A stretch of DNA of 64,000 nt from Nageia nagi. Lineage: Eukaryota > Pinophyta. The DNA lies in contig JBITNC010000001.1 in the NCBI GenBank assembly GCA_050084985.1, positions 183,024,001 to 183,088,000 of the forward strand, in the 5' to 3' direction. Positions 45,413 through 57,000 of this stretch are shown here, piece by piece; position 1 is the first letter of the stretch, and every line of letters begins with the position of its first letter. The translations under genes and the position numbers were made by a program. The notes beneath the pieces are model-generated. The model did no database searches. It was given only the letters and a program-made list of their open reading frames with translations, and was not told the origin of the DNA.

Positions 45413-45426
45413 TTTTTGGTGAACCC
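45413..45426 (+). other. Primer-binding site
   Basis: TTTTTGGTGAACCC follows the LTR end, the same motif as in the 1.9-kb element at 54158. Confidence 0.8.
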
Positions 45427-45488
45427 AATTGTTTTGATTCATCTTTCCCTAATGATGATATCTCATGAGATTATCATTAATATGAAAA

Positions 45489-46960
45489 ATGGAGCAAATT
45501 GTAACATAATTAGCTAAAATAGTACAATATTTAGCTAAGCAAGTGGATGTAATTCAAAGTTTTGGTAGTAATTCATAGTCAACTATAGATCTAAACTTAG
45601 TTGTAAGGGTAACCAATCTTGAGAATAGTAAGACATCCCATCAAAAGGAGAAATATTATGATGGTGTATTCACTACACCCTTATTGGATGATGTATGTAA
45701 TTATCCCCTACCACTCAATCATAAGGCCCCCAAATTTAAGATTTTTAGTGGTAATCAAGACCCAAAACAACATCTTATTTGCTTTCAAGGGAAATGCTTA
45801 CTAAAATTGGTATCAAAGGTGAAATTGATGGTAAACATTTTCCCAAGGAGTTTGAAATTTGATAGCAACCAATGGTTTTATAATTTGCCAAAAGGATCCA
45901 TAAATTCATTTAAGTCTTTGGTACAAGTATTCATGAATCAATATAAGCATAATATCAAAGAGTAAGGAACTATTACATAATTGTGTGCCCTATGCCAAGG
46001 AAGTAATGAAATCCTAGAAATGTATATTCAAATATTAAAAAAGGTATGACAATTCATTCATAGCAAGTTAGATGAGAATGAAATTTATGGTATATTCAAA
46101 GATTCTATTTTTCCAATTATTAATCGACATTCTCCAACTAAGAAAGGTATTGGATTTGGGGTGTTGGTAAAAGAGTTCTTATAAAAAGAAATGTTTTTAC
46201 TTGAGCTAGGAGATATTAAGTATACATATAATTATTAAAATAAGCAAAAACATAAGACATACACTAAGAAGAAGGAAAAGGTAGTAAATATGGTTGATGC
46301 ATTTGCACCTATCCCTACCCCTACATTAACATGATCAACCACAAAAAGAGATAGAAGGTATACATTTCCAATTTAGCCAAGCTTTATTTTAAGAGATTTG
46401 ATTAAGAAGGGTTTATTGTATCCATTAGATATAAAAATAGAATATGACAGTATTTCAATGCAAAATTCTAATTCTTATTGTGCTTATCATCAAGGAAGAG
46501 GTCATTCTACAAATTTTTGCAAAGCATTAGAAGTTAAAATTTTGGACCTTATTGCATAAGAGGAATATGAAATTAGTTATAATGCTTCAAATATAGAGAT
46601 TGTAGTAAATGCAATTTCAATGGATAAAGATCTTTGTGTTATATTAAGAATGGGGCATCCAAGGAACATTCCAAATTTGGTTACTACTAAACAAGTAAGT
46701 TTCCCATTGGATCCTAAAGCTTATAAGATGATTGAACAATTCAAAATTACTCCTAATAAGATTATCTTGTATGATGTTATAACTACATCTAAAATGCATC
46801 AAGATATATTATATTATTTCTTCAAAAAAGAAATTATTCCCACCAATATGGTTGCTACTATGTTTTCAAGGAAACTTGAGTTTATTAAGGAATGTGATGG
46901 AATTTCATTTTATAGGTCTTGAAAACATAGTAAAGAAATTCTTGCTAAATATTTAGCTTT
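45489..46960 (+). pseudogene. gag: gag pseudogene of the second full element
   Basis: From ATG 45489 a single frame runs through gag into protease with about ten stops and no clear frameshift. The core reads KFKIFSGNQDPKQHLICFQG, LMVNIFPRSLKFDSNQWFYN and GSINSFKSLVQVFMNQY (45735-45955). The zinc knuckle CAYHQGRGHSTNFCKALEVK (46480-46540) has all four ligands (Cys-His-His-Cys type in this lineage). The linker (46620-46920) matches 21140-21430 of the other element (FPLDPKAYKMIEQF, SKMHQDILYYFFKKEIIPTN). Gag would form the particle. Confidence 0.9.
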
Positions 46961-47400
46961 ATACATCATACCTATGATAAAAGGATGGAAAATAAAAATA
47001 ATATTGGTAGAAAATGGATCAGTTATTAATTTGTGTTCTCATAAAGTTTTGATATAACTTCAAAACAAAGGTGTAAAGATACATCCTTTAGAAGAAGTCA
47101 TATTTTGAATTAGAGCATATGATAGTTCATCAAAATGACCACTTGAAATAGACATAATTTTGGTCATTATAGGGTTTATAATGATTAAAACTTAGTTTTA
47201 GATTTTGGATTCAAAATTATCTTATAATTTATTTTCAAGAAAACCTTAGCTTCATGATATGGATGTAGTACAATCAACAGTACATGGCATATTGAAATTT
47301 GAATATCAAGGTGAGGTACATACAATAATGGAGGATTCAAAACCATATGCCTTATGAAATACAATAGAAATGGAGGATTTCACCATGAATTATATTAGAT
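46961..47400 (+). pseudogene. Aspartic protease remnant
   Basis: LVENGSVINLCSHKVL at about 47004-47051 matches VDNGSTINVCSNHFL of the related element, but the catalytic Asp is Glu here (codon 47010-47012). LSYNLFSRKP near 47220 is the flap-to-end part. Stops occur in likely Gln/Arg positions. Confidence 0.75.
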
Positions 47401-48420
47401 ATGAAATTGTACCTTTGGAGGTAGTCTTAGTATGGTAAAAATAGAAAAATAGCCTTAGATTGCAAAGATAAGAATGGGAACATACAAAATTGAGAATTTT
47501 GATCCATTAATATCTATCAAATATTTGGGATGATGAAAGATACTCACTATTGAGAATCTTAAAAAATGTATAATACTAATTGCATGTTATCAACAACATC
47601 AAAATAGTGAAGAAGATGGTGCTTCTTGCTCCATAACAATAATATCTCTCAATCTAGTTTCCTTAATGAAGGATCAGATGAAGAACACAATGGGTGAAAT
47701 TTGTCCATATCCTTTTGTACATAAATACATGAAAGAAAATTACATGTATAAAAGAGGGGTTTAGGAAAATTAGAACAAGGTATGTCTTCTTTTCCTATAG
47801 CATTAGGAGCTTACAAAACTAAGAATGGTTTGGGTAGTGATCAGAATACAAAACACACTATGGTACCTATCAAGCTTATTAAAGAATGCAATGTAATTAA
47901 GGTTTTTGATAATATTAATGAAGATTTATAGCTCGATGTAATATACCACAAGATTTTGATTACTTTAATATTGATGATGATATCTTGGAATATATGGGGG
48001 AAAATTCAAAGTTGCCTAAATCAAATGAGAAATAGTAAATAAGCTACATACTTAGTGGGTATGGGTATTTTGGAAAAGAGGTTCATTTTAATGAAGTATT
48101 TTAGGTTCAACAAGAAGATGAGGATATAGGTGACATTCAAGTATTGGTAGAGTTACCTTCATTATCATAGAAAAAGCATGAATAAGCATTCCCAATTGAA
48201 GAATTAATAGATGTCATCATTGGAACAAGTGATGAGGAGAGGTTGATAAAGGTTGGAGTTTCCATTCCAACACATTAATAAGAAAGATACAAAAATAAGT
48301 TTATTGGAAATAATAAGAGTTTTTCACGGTCTTATACTAATATGCCTAATTTAGATAGTTCTTTTGTTATACATAATTTACCACTTAAGGAGCCAAGCTT
48401 ATTAAATAGAAACAAAGAAA
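47401..48420 (+). pseudogene. Protease-to-reverse transcriptase linker
   Basis: Decayed coding sequence collinear with 21861-22924: a conserved ANIENGNIVTKI-like part is lost, but SNEK, YGYFGKEVHFNEVF and RYKNKFIGNNKSFSRSYTN-like blocks remain near 48010-48340. It has no catalytic motif. Confidence 0.55.
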
Positions 48421-49260
48421 CATGTATCCTTCTAAGGCATTGTTATTCAAGAAAGAAATTGAAAAATATTTGAATGTTGAGTTCATTAAACTAATAGATT
48501 ATTCATAATGAATAGCTAACATAGTTCCTATTATTAAACCTACTAGAAAGATAAGAGTTTGTACTAATTTTTGTGATATCAATAATGCTTGTACAAAAGA
48601 TAATTTTTCATTTTCAAATGTTGATATGATTATGGATAGTATTGTTGGTTATGATACTTTATCTTTTATAGATGATTTTCATGATATAATCAATCTAGCT
48701 AACTAACATAAGGTTGCTTTTACTACACCTTAGGGAAATTTTTATTGGAAGGTTATGCCCTTTGAATTGAAAAATACAGGTGCTACTTATCAAAGAGTTA
48801 TGGTATCTATATTCCATGAGTGTATTCACATATTAGTGGAAGTGTATGTTGATGATATTTTAGTCAGATGAAAATAAGGCCAAGATAATTTGGATCTCCT
48901 TTAAGAGGTATTTCACATTCTCAAAAAGGATAACCCTATACTAAAACCTCAAGAGTGCATTTTTGGTGTTACTTCAAGAAAATTACTTAATTTTATGGTT
49001 TCAAAAAAGGGTATTAAGGTAGATCCTAAGAAAGTAAAGGCCATAGTGAGTATGCCAACTCTAAAGAACCTCAAATAGATAAGAAGTCTTCAAGGGAAGA
49101 TAAATTTGATAAGAAGGTCCATTTCTCAACTTGGGAATAAGTGTAGTCTATTTACTCATTTATTGAAAAATGATGTCAAGTTTGTATGGGATGATAAGTG
49201 ATAAAGGCATTTGAAGATATAAAACAATATTTGCTAAATCCTCCTATTTTAGTACTTATG
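48421..49260 (+). pseudogene. pol: Reverse transcriptase pseudogene
   Basis: PSKALLFKKEIEKYLNVEFI (from about 48425), VCTNFCDINNACTKDNF, the first-Asp block DTLSFIDDFHD (about 48655-48687), HKVAFTTP*GNFYWKVMPFE (from 48707), GATYQRVMVSIFHECIH, and the YVDD box at 48845-48856 are visible. The thumb follows with KVKAIVSMPTLKNLK and LLKNDVKFVWDDK (to about 49200). Unlike the related element, the segment around the first Asp is still present. Four or more stops and a frameshift near 49200 interrupt it. Confidence 0.92.
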
Positions 49261-50330
49261 GTTTTTTAAAAAGAAACATATCTTTATAAATCAACCAAAT
49301 TATATGCCTTGGGGGAAATGTTGTGTTATAAAGATGATGAAAATAAAGAAAGAGCGATATACTATCTTTACAAAACTCTCTTAGATTATGAAACAAGATA
49401 TACCCCTCTGGAAAAGCTTTTCTTTGGTATTATTTTTGCTATAGAAAAACTAAGGCATTATCTTTTATATTGTACTAAGATGTTGTTAATGTAGTTAATT
49501 CATTAAAATATCTTATAATAAAGCAAAATTTGCTAGGAAGGGTAACTAAGTGGTTGATGTTGCTACAATAATTTGACATCAATGTGATGAAGCAAAAAGT
49601 TATGAAAAGATAAGCAATATTAGATTTGATAGAAGAATTTCCCCATAACAATGGTATAGTGGTGCACAAAGAATTCCTATATGAATATTATGAGGATTCA
49701 TACTATCAATAACATGCAACACTATCTAAATGTTATCAATGATGTGATGGTGAAGAGATGGTTTTTCTTAATGAGTTTGTTTGCTACATGGAAGACCAAC
49801 CTATAATTTGGACATTGTATTTTGATGGAACAAATGTACTTATGGGGTAGGTGTAGGTATTTTTCTAGTATCACCTTCTAATAAGGTAATCCCTATGGAA
49901 TATAAACTTGGATTTGATTACACTAACAACATGGAATAATATGAAGGTCTAATTTTTAATTTGAAAGAAACTATGACTATGAAAATAAAAGATTTAAAAA
50001 TATATGGTGATTCATAACTTATTGTAAATCAATTCAATGATATATATAATACAAAATATGATAAATTAAAACCATACAAGATAGTGGTTACTAAATTTCT
50101 TGATGAGTTTGACATGTATAGTATTCAAAATATTCCAAGGACAAATAATTGGTATGCAGATGAAATGGCAAGTGTAGTTTCATTGGCACTAATTGAGATA
50201 GAAGACAAAGAAACTATCCTCAAGATTAGAAAACTTGGTACACCTTATTACCTTGATCAACTACAGGAACTACATACATACCTTCTTTCTCTAAAAAGTG
50301 ATCCTTAGCAATGGTACGTTGATATTTAAA
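49261..50330 (+). pseudogene. pol: RNase H region
   Basis: An open piece at 49309-49494 holds ENKERAIYYLYKTLLDYETR and EKLRHYLLYCTKM of the first RNase H/connection region. The second RNase H has YGVGVGIFLVSPSNKVIP (about 49840-49895), LKIYGDS near 50000 and an open part 50084-50308 with NIPRTNNWYADEMASVVSLA. The order agrees with 31494-32540. Frameshifts occur near 49500 and 49830. Confidence 0.88.
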
Positions 50331-51580
50331 ATTATTTGAAAGATTAAATAATTCCATAGAATTATGATAGAAATGACAGAGTTAGACTAAAGAGGATAGC
50401 TATCAAGTATGTGATTATTGGTGAAGTTTTGTATAAAATGTCATTTGATGGAGCTCTTTTGATATGTCTAACACAACATGAAATAACAAAAATACTAGAA
50501 TAAGCATATGATGGGTTATATGAAGGTGAATTCTTTGTAAAAGCATTATACACCAAGCTTTTGGAAATTGGTTACTATTGGCATACAATGGAGGAGGATT
50601 GCAAGAACCATATTAAAATTTATTTGCAATGTCAAAAGCATTAAAATTTAAAAAAATAACCAACTTGAGAGTTTAACTCCATAGTTTCACCATGGCCATT
50701 TGTAAATTGGGACATGGACTTGACACATTTAAGGGAAGGTCACAAATTCATCATCACAATTACAGAGTTTAATACAAAGTGGGTTGAAGCTATTCTAATG
50801 AAAATTTTAGTAACATGAGATAAAATCATTTCCTTCTTGATTGAAAATATCATCACAAGATTTGAAGTACCACAAAGATTGATCATGGATAATGGGCCAA
50901 ATTTCAAAGGTAAATACATGAAATTATTTTGTAAAAAGTTTTATATTACTCAAATATTTTTTTAGTATATTATCCTCAAGGGAATGGTCAAGCAAAATCA
51001 TCAAACAAAACTATAAAAAATATTTTGGAAAAAACATGGGATAGATACAAAGAAGATTAGCATAAATAGTTACCTTATGCACTTTGAACATATAGAAAAA
51101 GTATTAGAATAACCACTAGGGAAACACCATTTTTATTTTTTTATGGAGATGAGGTTATTGTACCATTAGAGATGGAGATACCATCTATAAGAATATCACT
51201 ATAAGGAGACATATCAAATGAAGAAGTAAGAAGGGCAAGAATACAATAGTTGGAAGCACTTAATGAAAAGAGAATAAGGGGAATTGAGCATAAAAAGGCA
51301 TATAATGCAAAGGTAAAGAGAGAATTTGGAAATAAAATCAAACCAAAGGTGTTCAAAATATGATACTTGGTGTTGAAGGAGAACATCAACAAAACAACCA
51401 CAAATGATGAAGTGAAAGGAAAGTTTGAAACAAATTGATTAGGTCCATTTATTATCATTGGATCATTAGGATCAAGAGTTTATAGATTATCACCCATGGA
51501 TGGAAAATAAGAACTAAAAAATTTAATACCATGCATATTAAATGCTTCTTTATGTAATATAGTGACTTCATACCTTGCAA
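50331..51580 (+). pseudogene. pol: Integrase pseudogene
   Basis: The zinc region reads YDGLYEGEFFVKALYTKLLE and YYWHTMEEDCKNHIK..C..C (50505-50640); the first His is replaced. The core has FVNWDMDLTH (50698-50727, first Asp) and LIMDNGPNFKGKYMK (50880-50925, second Asp); the third acidic residue expected in GNGQAE is Lys (GNGQAKSSNK, about 50980-51010). Then TPFLFFYGDEVIVPLEMEIP (51125-51185), NEEVRRARIQ and KGKFETN (51418 region), and YRLSPMDGK near the end. The third catalytic residue and several stops rule out activity. Confidence 0.9.
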
Positions 51581-52524
51581 AATAATGAATATCTTATGCA
51601 AGGTACATGTACTTTATATTCTATTTTTATTTTTGTAATTTATTTAATTTTTAACAACATGCATTACTATCTGTATGTTTTTATCAACATGAAAAAAATT
51701 ATAAAAAAAGAAAAATATTATATAATATATATGGACCATAGACATAAAAATGCTAGATCATTGATGGCAATCAATACAACTCATGAGAGTTCACTCACTT
51801 AAAAGTTAAACTAGTGATGCAGCCTTGAGTAAGATGTTGATATTGATTCATATTCAATGAATGATGCAACTTGCTATGTATCTACATGATTTTTCTTTGA
51901 GCCATAAAAATCATTACATCTCAGGGTCATAGACATAAAATATATGACCACTGATAGCCATCGTTATGTTCAGTGAGAGTTCACTCACTTAGAAGATAAA
52001 TCATTAATGCATCCATAAGTAGATTGCTAACATCAAATCATCATCAATGGATGATGCAACTCATTATGTATCCAAAATATTTTCATGTAAGGTATGTAGA
52101 ACACTTTTTATAGGTACCTACATCAAAATAAAGAAATAAAATGAAGTAAAATTCATGTTGCTAATGGTATTCCAACTATTTACATGCTATCAGGAACATT
52201 CATATAAAATAACTGAGAGTTAAAATTAAAGAACCACCTCTGTATGAAGGTATGGACATCAAAAAATCATACTCTAGAGTATCAAAAATAAAAGGAGTAG
52301 TGAAATTCATAATTAGATAGCACAAGGGGAAAAATGATATAGTTCCTCAGGTTTTATCTTGGTTACACCACTCAAGGAGCTTTCTTGGGATAGCCAAATC
52401 AAAAGGGGTAACCAAAGGACCCTCATCATTAAATACAGTGTGGATAAAGATTTTAAATATTATAAAAAATTTCTTTTATACTTCTTCTTTGGATATGTAA
52501 TCCTATTTCTTCAATCATACCTGC
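51581..52524 (+). repeat. 3' untranslated region with a 192-bp tandem duplication
   Basis: The block starting catagacataaaa at 51736 is repeated from 51928 (shared gagttcactcactta, gatgatgcaact, tatgtatcca), period 192 bp. The related element has one main copy at 34425-34570. No coding motif is present. Confidence 0.7.
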
Positions 52525-52538
52525 AAAGAGGGAGAAAA
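52525..52538 (+). other. Polypurine tract
   Basis: AAAGAGGGAGAAAA directly precedes the 3' LTR. Confidence 0.85.
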
Positions 52539-53151
52539 TGTAGATTCCTAAAAATAAATTTTCTTGTATTAAATAATTCATTTTATAGCATCAAATAATA
52601 TTTATTGTAAAAAGGGTCAAAATATGCCCAAGGAAATGTAATGGATTATTTTATAATGTAAAAAGTGCCAAATATCAAGAAAGATACCACAAACAATGTA
52701 ATGTGCAATGATCATAAGAATCAAAGAGCATCAAAATGTTGCTATAAAATAATATCAAAGGGAAACATAAAAAGACATGAGCAAATGGCTTGAGGAAAAG
52801 ATTAGAACATGCAATATCATTTGATCCAACCAAGAATGGTGTTTTGTAATACCATCCATTTCTATATTTTCTATACCATTCATCTTATTCTACACATTTC
52901 AATTTATTCTCATGGATCTACATATTTCAAGTTGTTAACAATGTGCTTCTCCAAGGCTATTAATGGTGTTCATTTCTCATGGTATTTTATTACGATTGAT
53001 GATTTTTGCTATTTCATATAGATACAAATCTAATGAATACATCTCATTTATCATATTCATAATGATGTCATATTTATGATATAGGCTTCAATGTTATGTT
53101 GTAGAAAAATAGAGCTTCAATTTATTGTTCATGCATTTTTTTTAGTCTACA
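52539..53151 (+). mobile_element. 3' LTR of the second full element
   Basis: 613 bp, starting TGTAGATTCCTAAAAATA and ending TTTTTTTAGTCTACA, collinear with 44793-45412. Confidence 0.92.
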
Positions 53152-53156
53152 TTACT

Positions 53157-53525
53157 ACCTAGTACCTACGAGTCTTGGTTCAATTGGAGAGATGCATGGA
53201 TAAGGGAGATAGCTATAGCATTGAATACCATTGAAGACATGAGATGTATTTGAAAACCTTTTTATTCTTATCTTATTAAATGATATATTTTTTAAGAGAT
53301 TATTGCATCATGTATTTTTATCAAACCTTTACTTATCATTGACCTTCATAAAATTATGGAATTAAAGTGTGCTTCAAATAAACATGTTTATGTTGGAATA
53401 TTACAACATAGGGATTTGATTATCATTATAATTATCCTTATAAGAACTTAAAAGCTTGTATATTCTCTAGTATATTATAGAACCATAATGACTTATTTAT
53501 TGAGTATACACTTATGTGATGGTAT
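53157..53525 (+). other. Host sequence between two LTR insertions
   Basis: The first 70 bp read STYESWFNWRDAWIREIAIA in the frame entering from 44787; later sequence is AT-rich with stops. It is not recognised. Confidence 0.25.
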
Positions 53526-53530
53526 TAAAG

Positions 53531-54157
53531 TTTAGATGCCTAAATATGATCTATTATTAATTAATAATTCATATTTATTGCATTAAATAATATTATTGTA
53601 AAAAGGGTGTAAATGCACCATAAGTAATGTAACAAGAAAATATCAATGTAAAAGGTGTAAATCTCAAGAACAAATGCATATATAAAAGAAGATCAAAGAA
53701 AGATATTCCATATGCAAACAAGTCCAAGGAATGCACTATAACTAAAATGATGTCTTCAAACATCACCAATTAACCTTGGATTTGTTATACCCTAGTTACA
53801 ATGATCATATTATATTCTTTATGCAAGGTCAAATTCTTCATATTTTAGGATGTTAATGGTGTTCATTATGCATGGGATGTTATTATATTTGAATTTTGAA
53901 TATACCTAATTCACATAGCTAATGACATGTTTTTTTATATAAATTGATGAAGTGCTAATTCATCTACTTAGAGCTCACTAATGGTTAGAAGGTAGGCATG
54001 TGATCACTCATTTCATATGTACTTGGAATGCTCTATTCCTTTATGAGGTTTATACATCATTTAGAGATAATATATGGCTTGTATTACCTCAAATAATATT
54101 ATATATTATAAATAATACTAATGAATTATTTATTTAATTCATTATTTATGGTTTACA
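53531..54157 (+). mobile_element. 5' LTR of the 1.9-kb element
   Basis: Starts TTTAGATGCCTAAATATG (TG changed to TT) and ends TTTATGGTTTACA. TATA box TATATAAAAG at 53679-53688. Confidence 0.87.
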
Positions 54158-54170
54158 TTTTGGTGAACCC
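54158..54170 (+). other. Primer-binding site
   Basis: TTTTGGTGAACCC, identical to the motif after the LTR at 45412. Confidence 0.8.
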
Positions 54171-54261
54171 ATTGTTTTGAAGGATTTTATCCCTTGGGAT
54201 AAGATTTTATGTAATATCTAAGGAGTTTCATTTAGATCTCTCTTTTTATCCAAGCCCTAAT

Positions 54262-54400
54262 TGACCATTACTATGATAAATACCAATGTCAATTTATTTG
54301 CCACTACTTTGGTAAATACCAATATTGATATGTTGGCTGTTATATTATAGATACTAATGGTGATTCATTACTTAAGTAGATACCAATGTTGACATGGTGA
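54262..54400. repeat. Short diverged tandem repeat, about 35-bp unit, four copies
   Basis: (A/G)ATACCAATGTTGA(T/C)ATG-type phrases recur at about 54281, 54314, 54350 and 54381. Confidence 0.55.
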
Positions 54401-54784
54401 GAAAGCATATTAGAAGGAAGAAATCAATATCAAAAATGAAGGAGTTACCCCCATCCATAAAGTGAGGAGAAGAGAGTTTCTGGTTGCATCATGGGTAATG
54501 GTCGAAGGAATCCATCTGGAGAGTATATCTAAAGATATTATTGATCCTTCAAGATGAGAGTTTTTGGTGAATTACTGGGGTAATATTAAAATATCATCTT
54601 CCCTCATATTATTTTTATCTTCATCATCCCATTCATGGAGCTTTTTTGGGAGAATCAAGTCAAAAATGAGCATACAAGGGGCATCAAATCAGCAATGATC
54701 AAGGAAGAATGGTTCAATTTCAAGCTTATTTTTTCTTCTTTAATTCTTTGGATTATATAACTTCAATGTATTTCATTACATATA

Positions 54785-54799
54785 CAAAGGGGGACAAAA
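54785..54799 (+). other. Polypurine tract
   Basis: CAAAGGGGGACAAAA directly precedes the 3' LTR. Confidence 0.8.
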
Positions 54800-55474
54800 T
54801 GTAGACACCTAAATATGATTTATTGTTAATTAATAATTCATATTTATTGTATTAAATAATGTTATTATAAAAAGAATGTAAATGCACCACAAGCAATGTA
54901 ATAAAAAAATATGAATGTAAAAGGTGTAGATCTCAAGAAAAAATACATATATAATAGAATATCAAAGCAATATATTCCATATGAAAGCATGCCCAAGGAA
55001 TGCACCATAAATAAAATTATGTCTTTAGACACCACCAATTAACCTTGGATTTGTTAAGCCCTAGTTGCGATGATCATATTAAGTTCTTTTTACAAGGTTA
55101 AATTATTCATATGTTAGGTTGTTAATGGTGTTCATTATGAATGGGATGTTATTGTGTTTGAATTTTTATCTATAATACTTTTCATTTGGTTCTGTATACT
55201 TCAATTTGAATGCATGAATATGCATAATTCATGCAGCTAATGGCATATTTTTCATATAAATTGATAGAGTGATAATTCAACTACTTAGAGATCACTGATG
55301 ATCAAAAGGTAGGTGTATGACCACTCATTTCATATGTACTTGGAATGATATATTCATTTATGAGGGTTACACATCATTTAGAGATCATATATGGATTGGA
55401 TTACCTCAAAAACTATTATATATTATAAATCATATTAATGAATTATTAATTTAATTCATTATTCATGGTCTACA
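54800..55474 (+). mobile_element. 3' LTR of the 1.9-kb element
   Basis: 675 bp, starting TGTAGACACCTAAATATG and ending TTCATGGTCTACA. It is about 48 bp longer than the 5' copy, mainly because of an extra stretch near 55165-55215. Confidence 0.87.
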
Positions 55475-55479
55475 TAAAG

Positions 55480-57000
55480 GTTAGTGAAGATCCTTATAAA
55501 CATCACTTTGTTTATTAATAAAAAATTATTACAATAGTAAATAAAAAAACTTATGTCATGGTATTATGGATATGAAAAACTAATGGTTTATGCCATTGCA
55601 ATATTAGTTTCAAAACCTAATGAGATGTTTACTTTGCCATATAGTCTAATAACAAATATTTGCAAATTGTTGGCAAGGCTTAGTAATAAATATAGGATTT
55701 ATATAGAGTCATATTAAGCTACTTACTTTCTTGAAGTAATTATGGAAATTCAAAGAGATATCAATGTTTATAGACGCACTATACTTGAATATGTGTTTCA
55801 TGATGATATGGAAATAAGTTATAAGAATACATGGATTAATTCTCTAATAAACATGAAATTTTAAACATGTAAACTTGTTCATTACAAGAATGGTATATGA
55901 ACTTAGTTTCAAGCTCAAATAAATAATGTAATTATGGAAAATGATATGTATTACAAATAACCTGGTACTTTTGGTATTAGAGTCAAAATTAAATACTAAT
56001 ATTATATGGAATAATGATTTAGAAAATTGTGACTCATTGTATAGTAGATAAACTTAGCAAATATTGTAGTGAATAGAGAATTTAATATGAAGAATCATAA
56101 TATATTCAGATAAATACAAATAAATTATAGAGTTGAATCAATTACTTGAAGATAATGAGAAATAATACAAGGTAGAAACAAACTAGGTATCCACAAGATA
56201 GAAATAAAAGAATTACAAGGTGAATCACACAAATATGTTTGTGAAATATGATTAGTGGGTTTATCATAATAGGAAGGCAATGTTTGAAAAATAATTTGGT
56301 AAATTCATGATTGATGATTTATCATAGAAGTAAAACAAGTAAACTAAATCATATATTAAGATTTATAGCATACTGATGATTGCTAATTGAATTACAAGAT
56401 AAAGTTAAATGTATAAGATCATGGTTTGTAATGCCTTGCTTTACGAGTGATGTCAAATATTGAATTACTAATGTATATTACAACAATGATAAACAATAGA
56501 GATTACTTAGTTTTACTTATCTGATATATTAGTAAAATAAGACTATACATTAATAAATAAAGTTATGTTTAGTATTAAAAAATGATAAGAAAACACTATC
56601 TTAAAATATTCTATGTGTGAGGACCACTCTATACCTTACTCCCTTGCTAAGAGTAGTTGTGTTTTGGTTGTACTCAAGATTTATTACTACCCTTTTATAG
56701 TAGCATACTTATAAAGAGATATTCTTATTATCAGGTCATGCATGTGGGACTTTTATTTTTAAGTATTGTGACTTGTGTTTTAGATTCTATCTTCCTGAGC
56801 ATGCTTGAGATTACTAATGGCCAATAATTAAATGTAATGAAGATTGAATTTTTATTTTATCTAGATTTATATCATATTTTATTATAAATATGTACTCTAT
56901 GAAATATGGTTTATACTTATTTTGATTGATATTCTTAGAACATCATGGCTTGTAATTATACAAGTAGTTAGACCTAAAAAATCAATATTTGGCTCAATGT
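55480..57000. other. AT-rich region, no gene recognised
   Basis: A plus-strand frame near 55600-55870 (LPYSLITNICKLLARLSNKY, IMEIQRDINVYRRTILEYVF) has one stop over about 80 codons and might be a gene remnant; I do not recognise it. The rest shows nothing. Confidence 0.3.

Larger units (their letters stand above)
44793..53151 (+). mobile_element. Full-length Ty3/gypsy retrotransposon, inactive
   Basis: 8359 bp with LTRs at 44793-45412 (620 bp) and 52539-53151 (613 bp), primer site, gag, protease, reverse transcriptase, RNase H, integrase and polypurine tract. It is related in every part to the 19360-35766 element but clearly diverged, including in the LTR middle, so it is a related subfamily. 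It contains no nested insertion. Stops, frameshifts and changed catalytic residues make it inactive. Confidence 0.95.
44788..53156. repeat. Target duplication TTACT around the second full element
   Basis: TTACT at 44788-44792 and 53152-53156, directly outside the LTR ends. Confidence 0.9.
53531..55474 (+). mobile_element. 1.9-kb non-coding LTR element (TRIM-like)
   Basis: LTRs at 53531-54157 (627 bp) and 54800-55474 (675 bp) enclose only 642 bp. Primer site and polypurine tract are kept, and the 3' end of the internal part (ggagcttttttgggagaatc and on, near 54637) resembles the same position in the 44793 element (52377), so it is a deletion derivative or parasite of that family. No gag or pol remains. 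A four-fold repeat lies inside (54262-54400). Confidence 0.88.
53526..55479. repeat. Target duplication TAAAG around the 1.9-kb element
   Basis: TAAAG at 53526-53530 and 55475-55479, directly outside the LTR ends. Confidence 0.88.
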
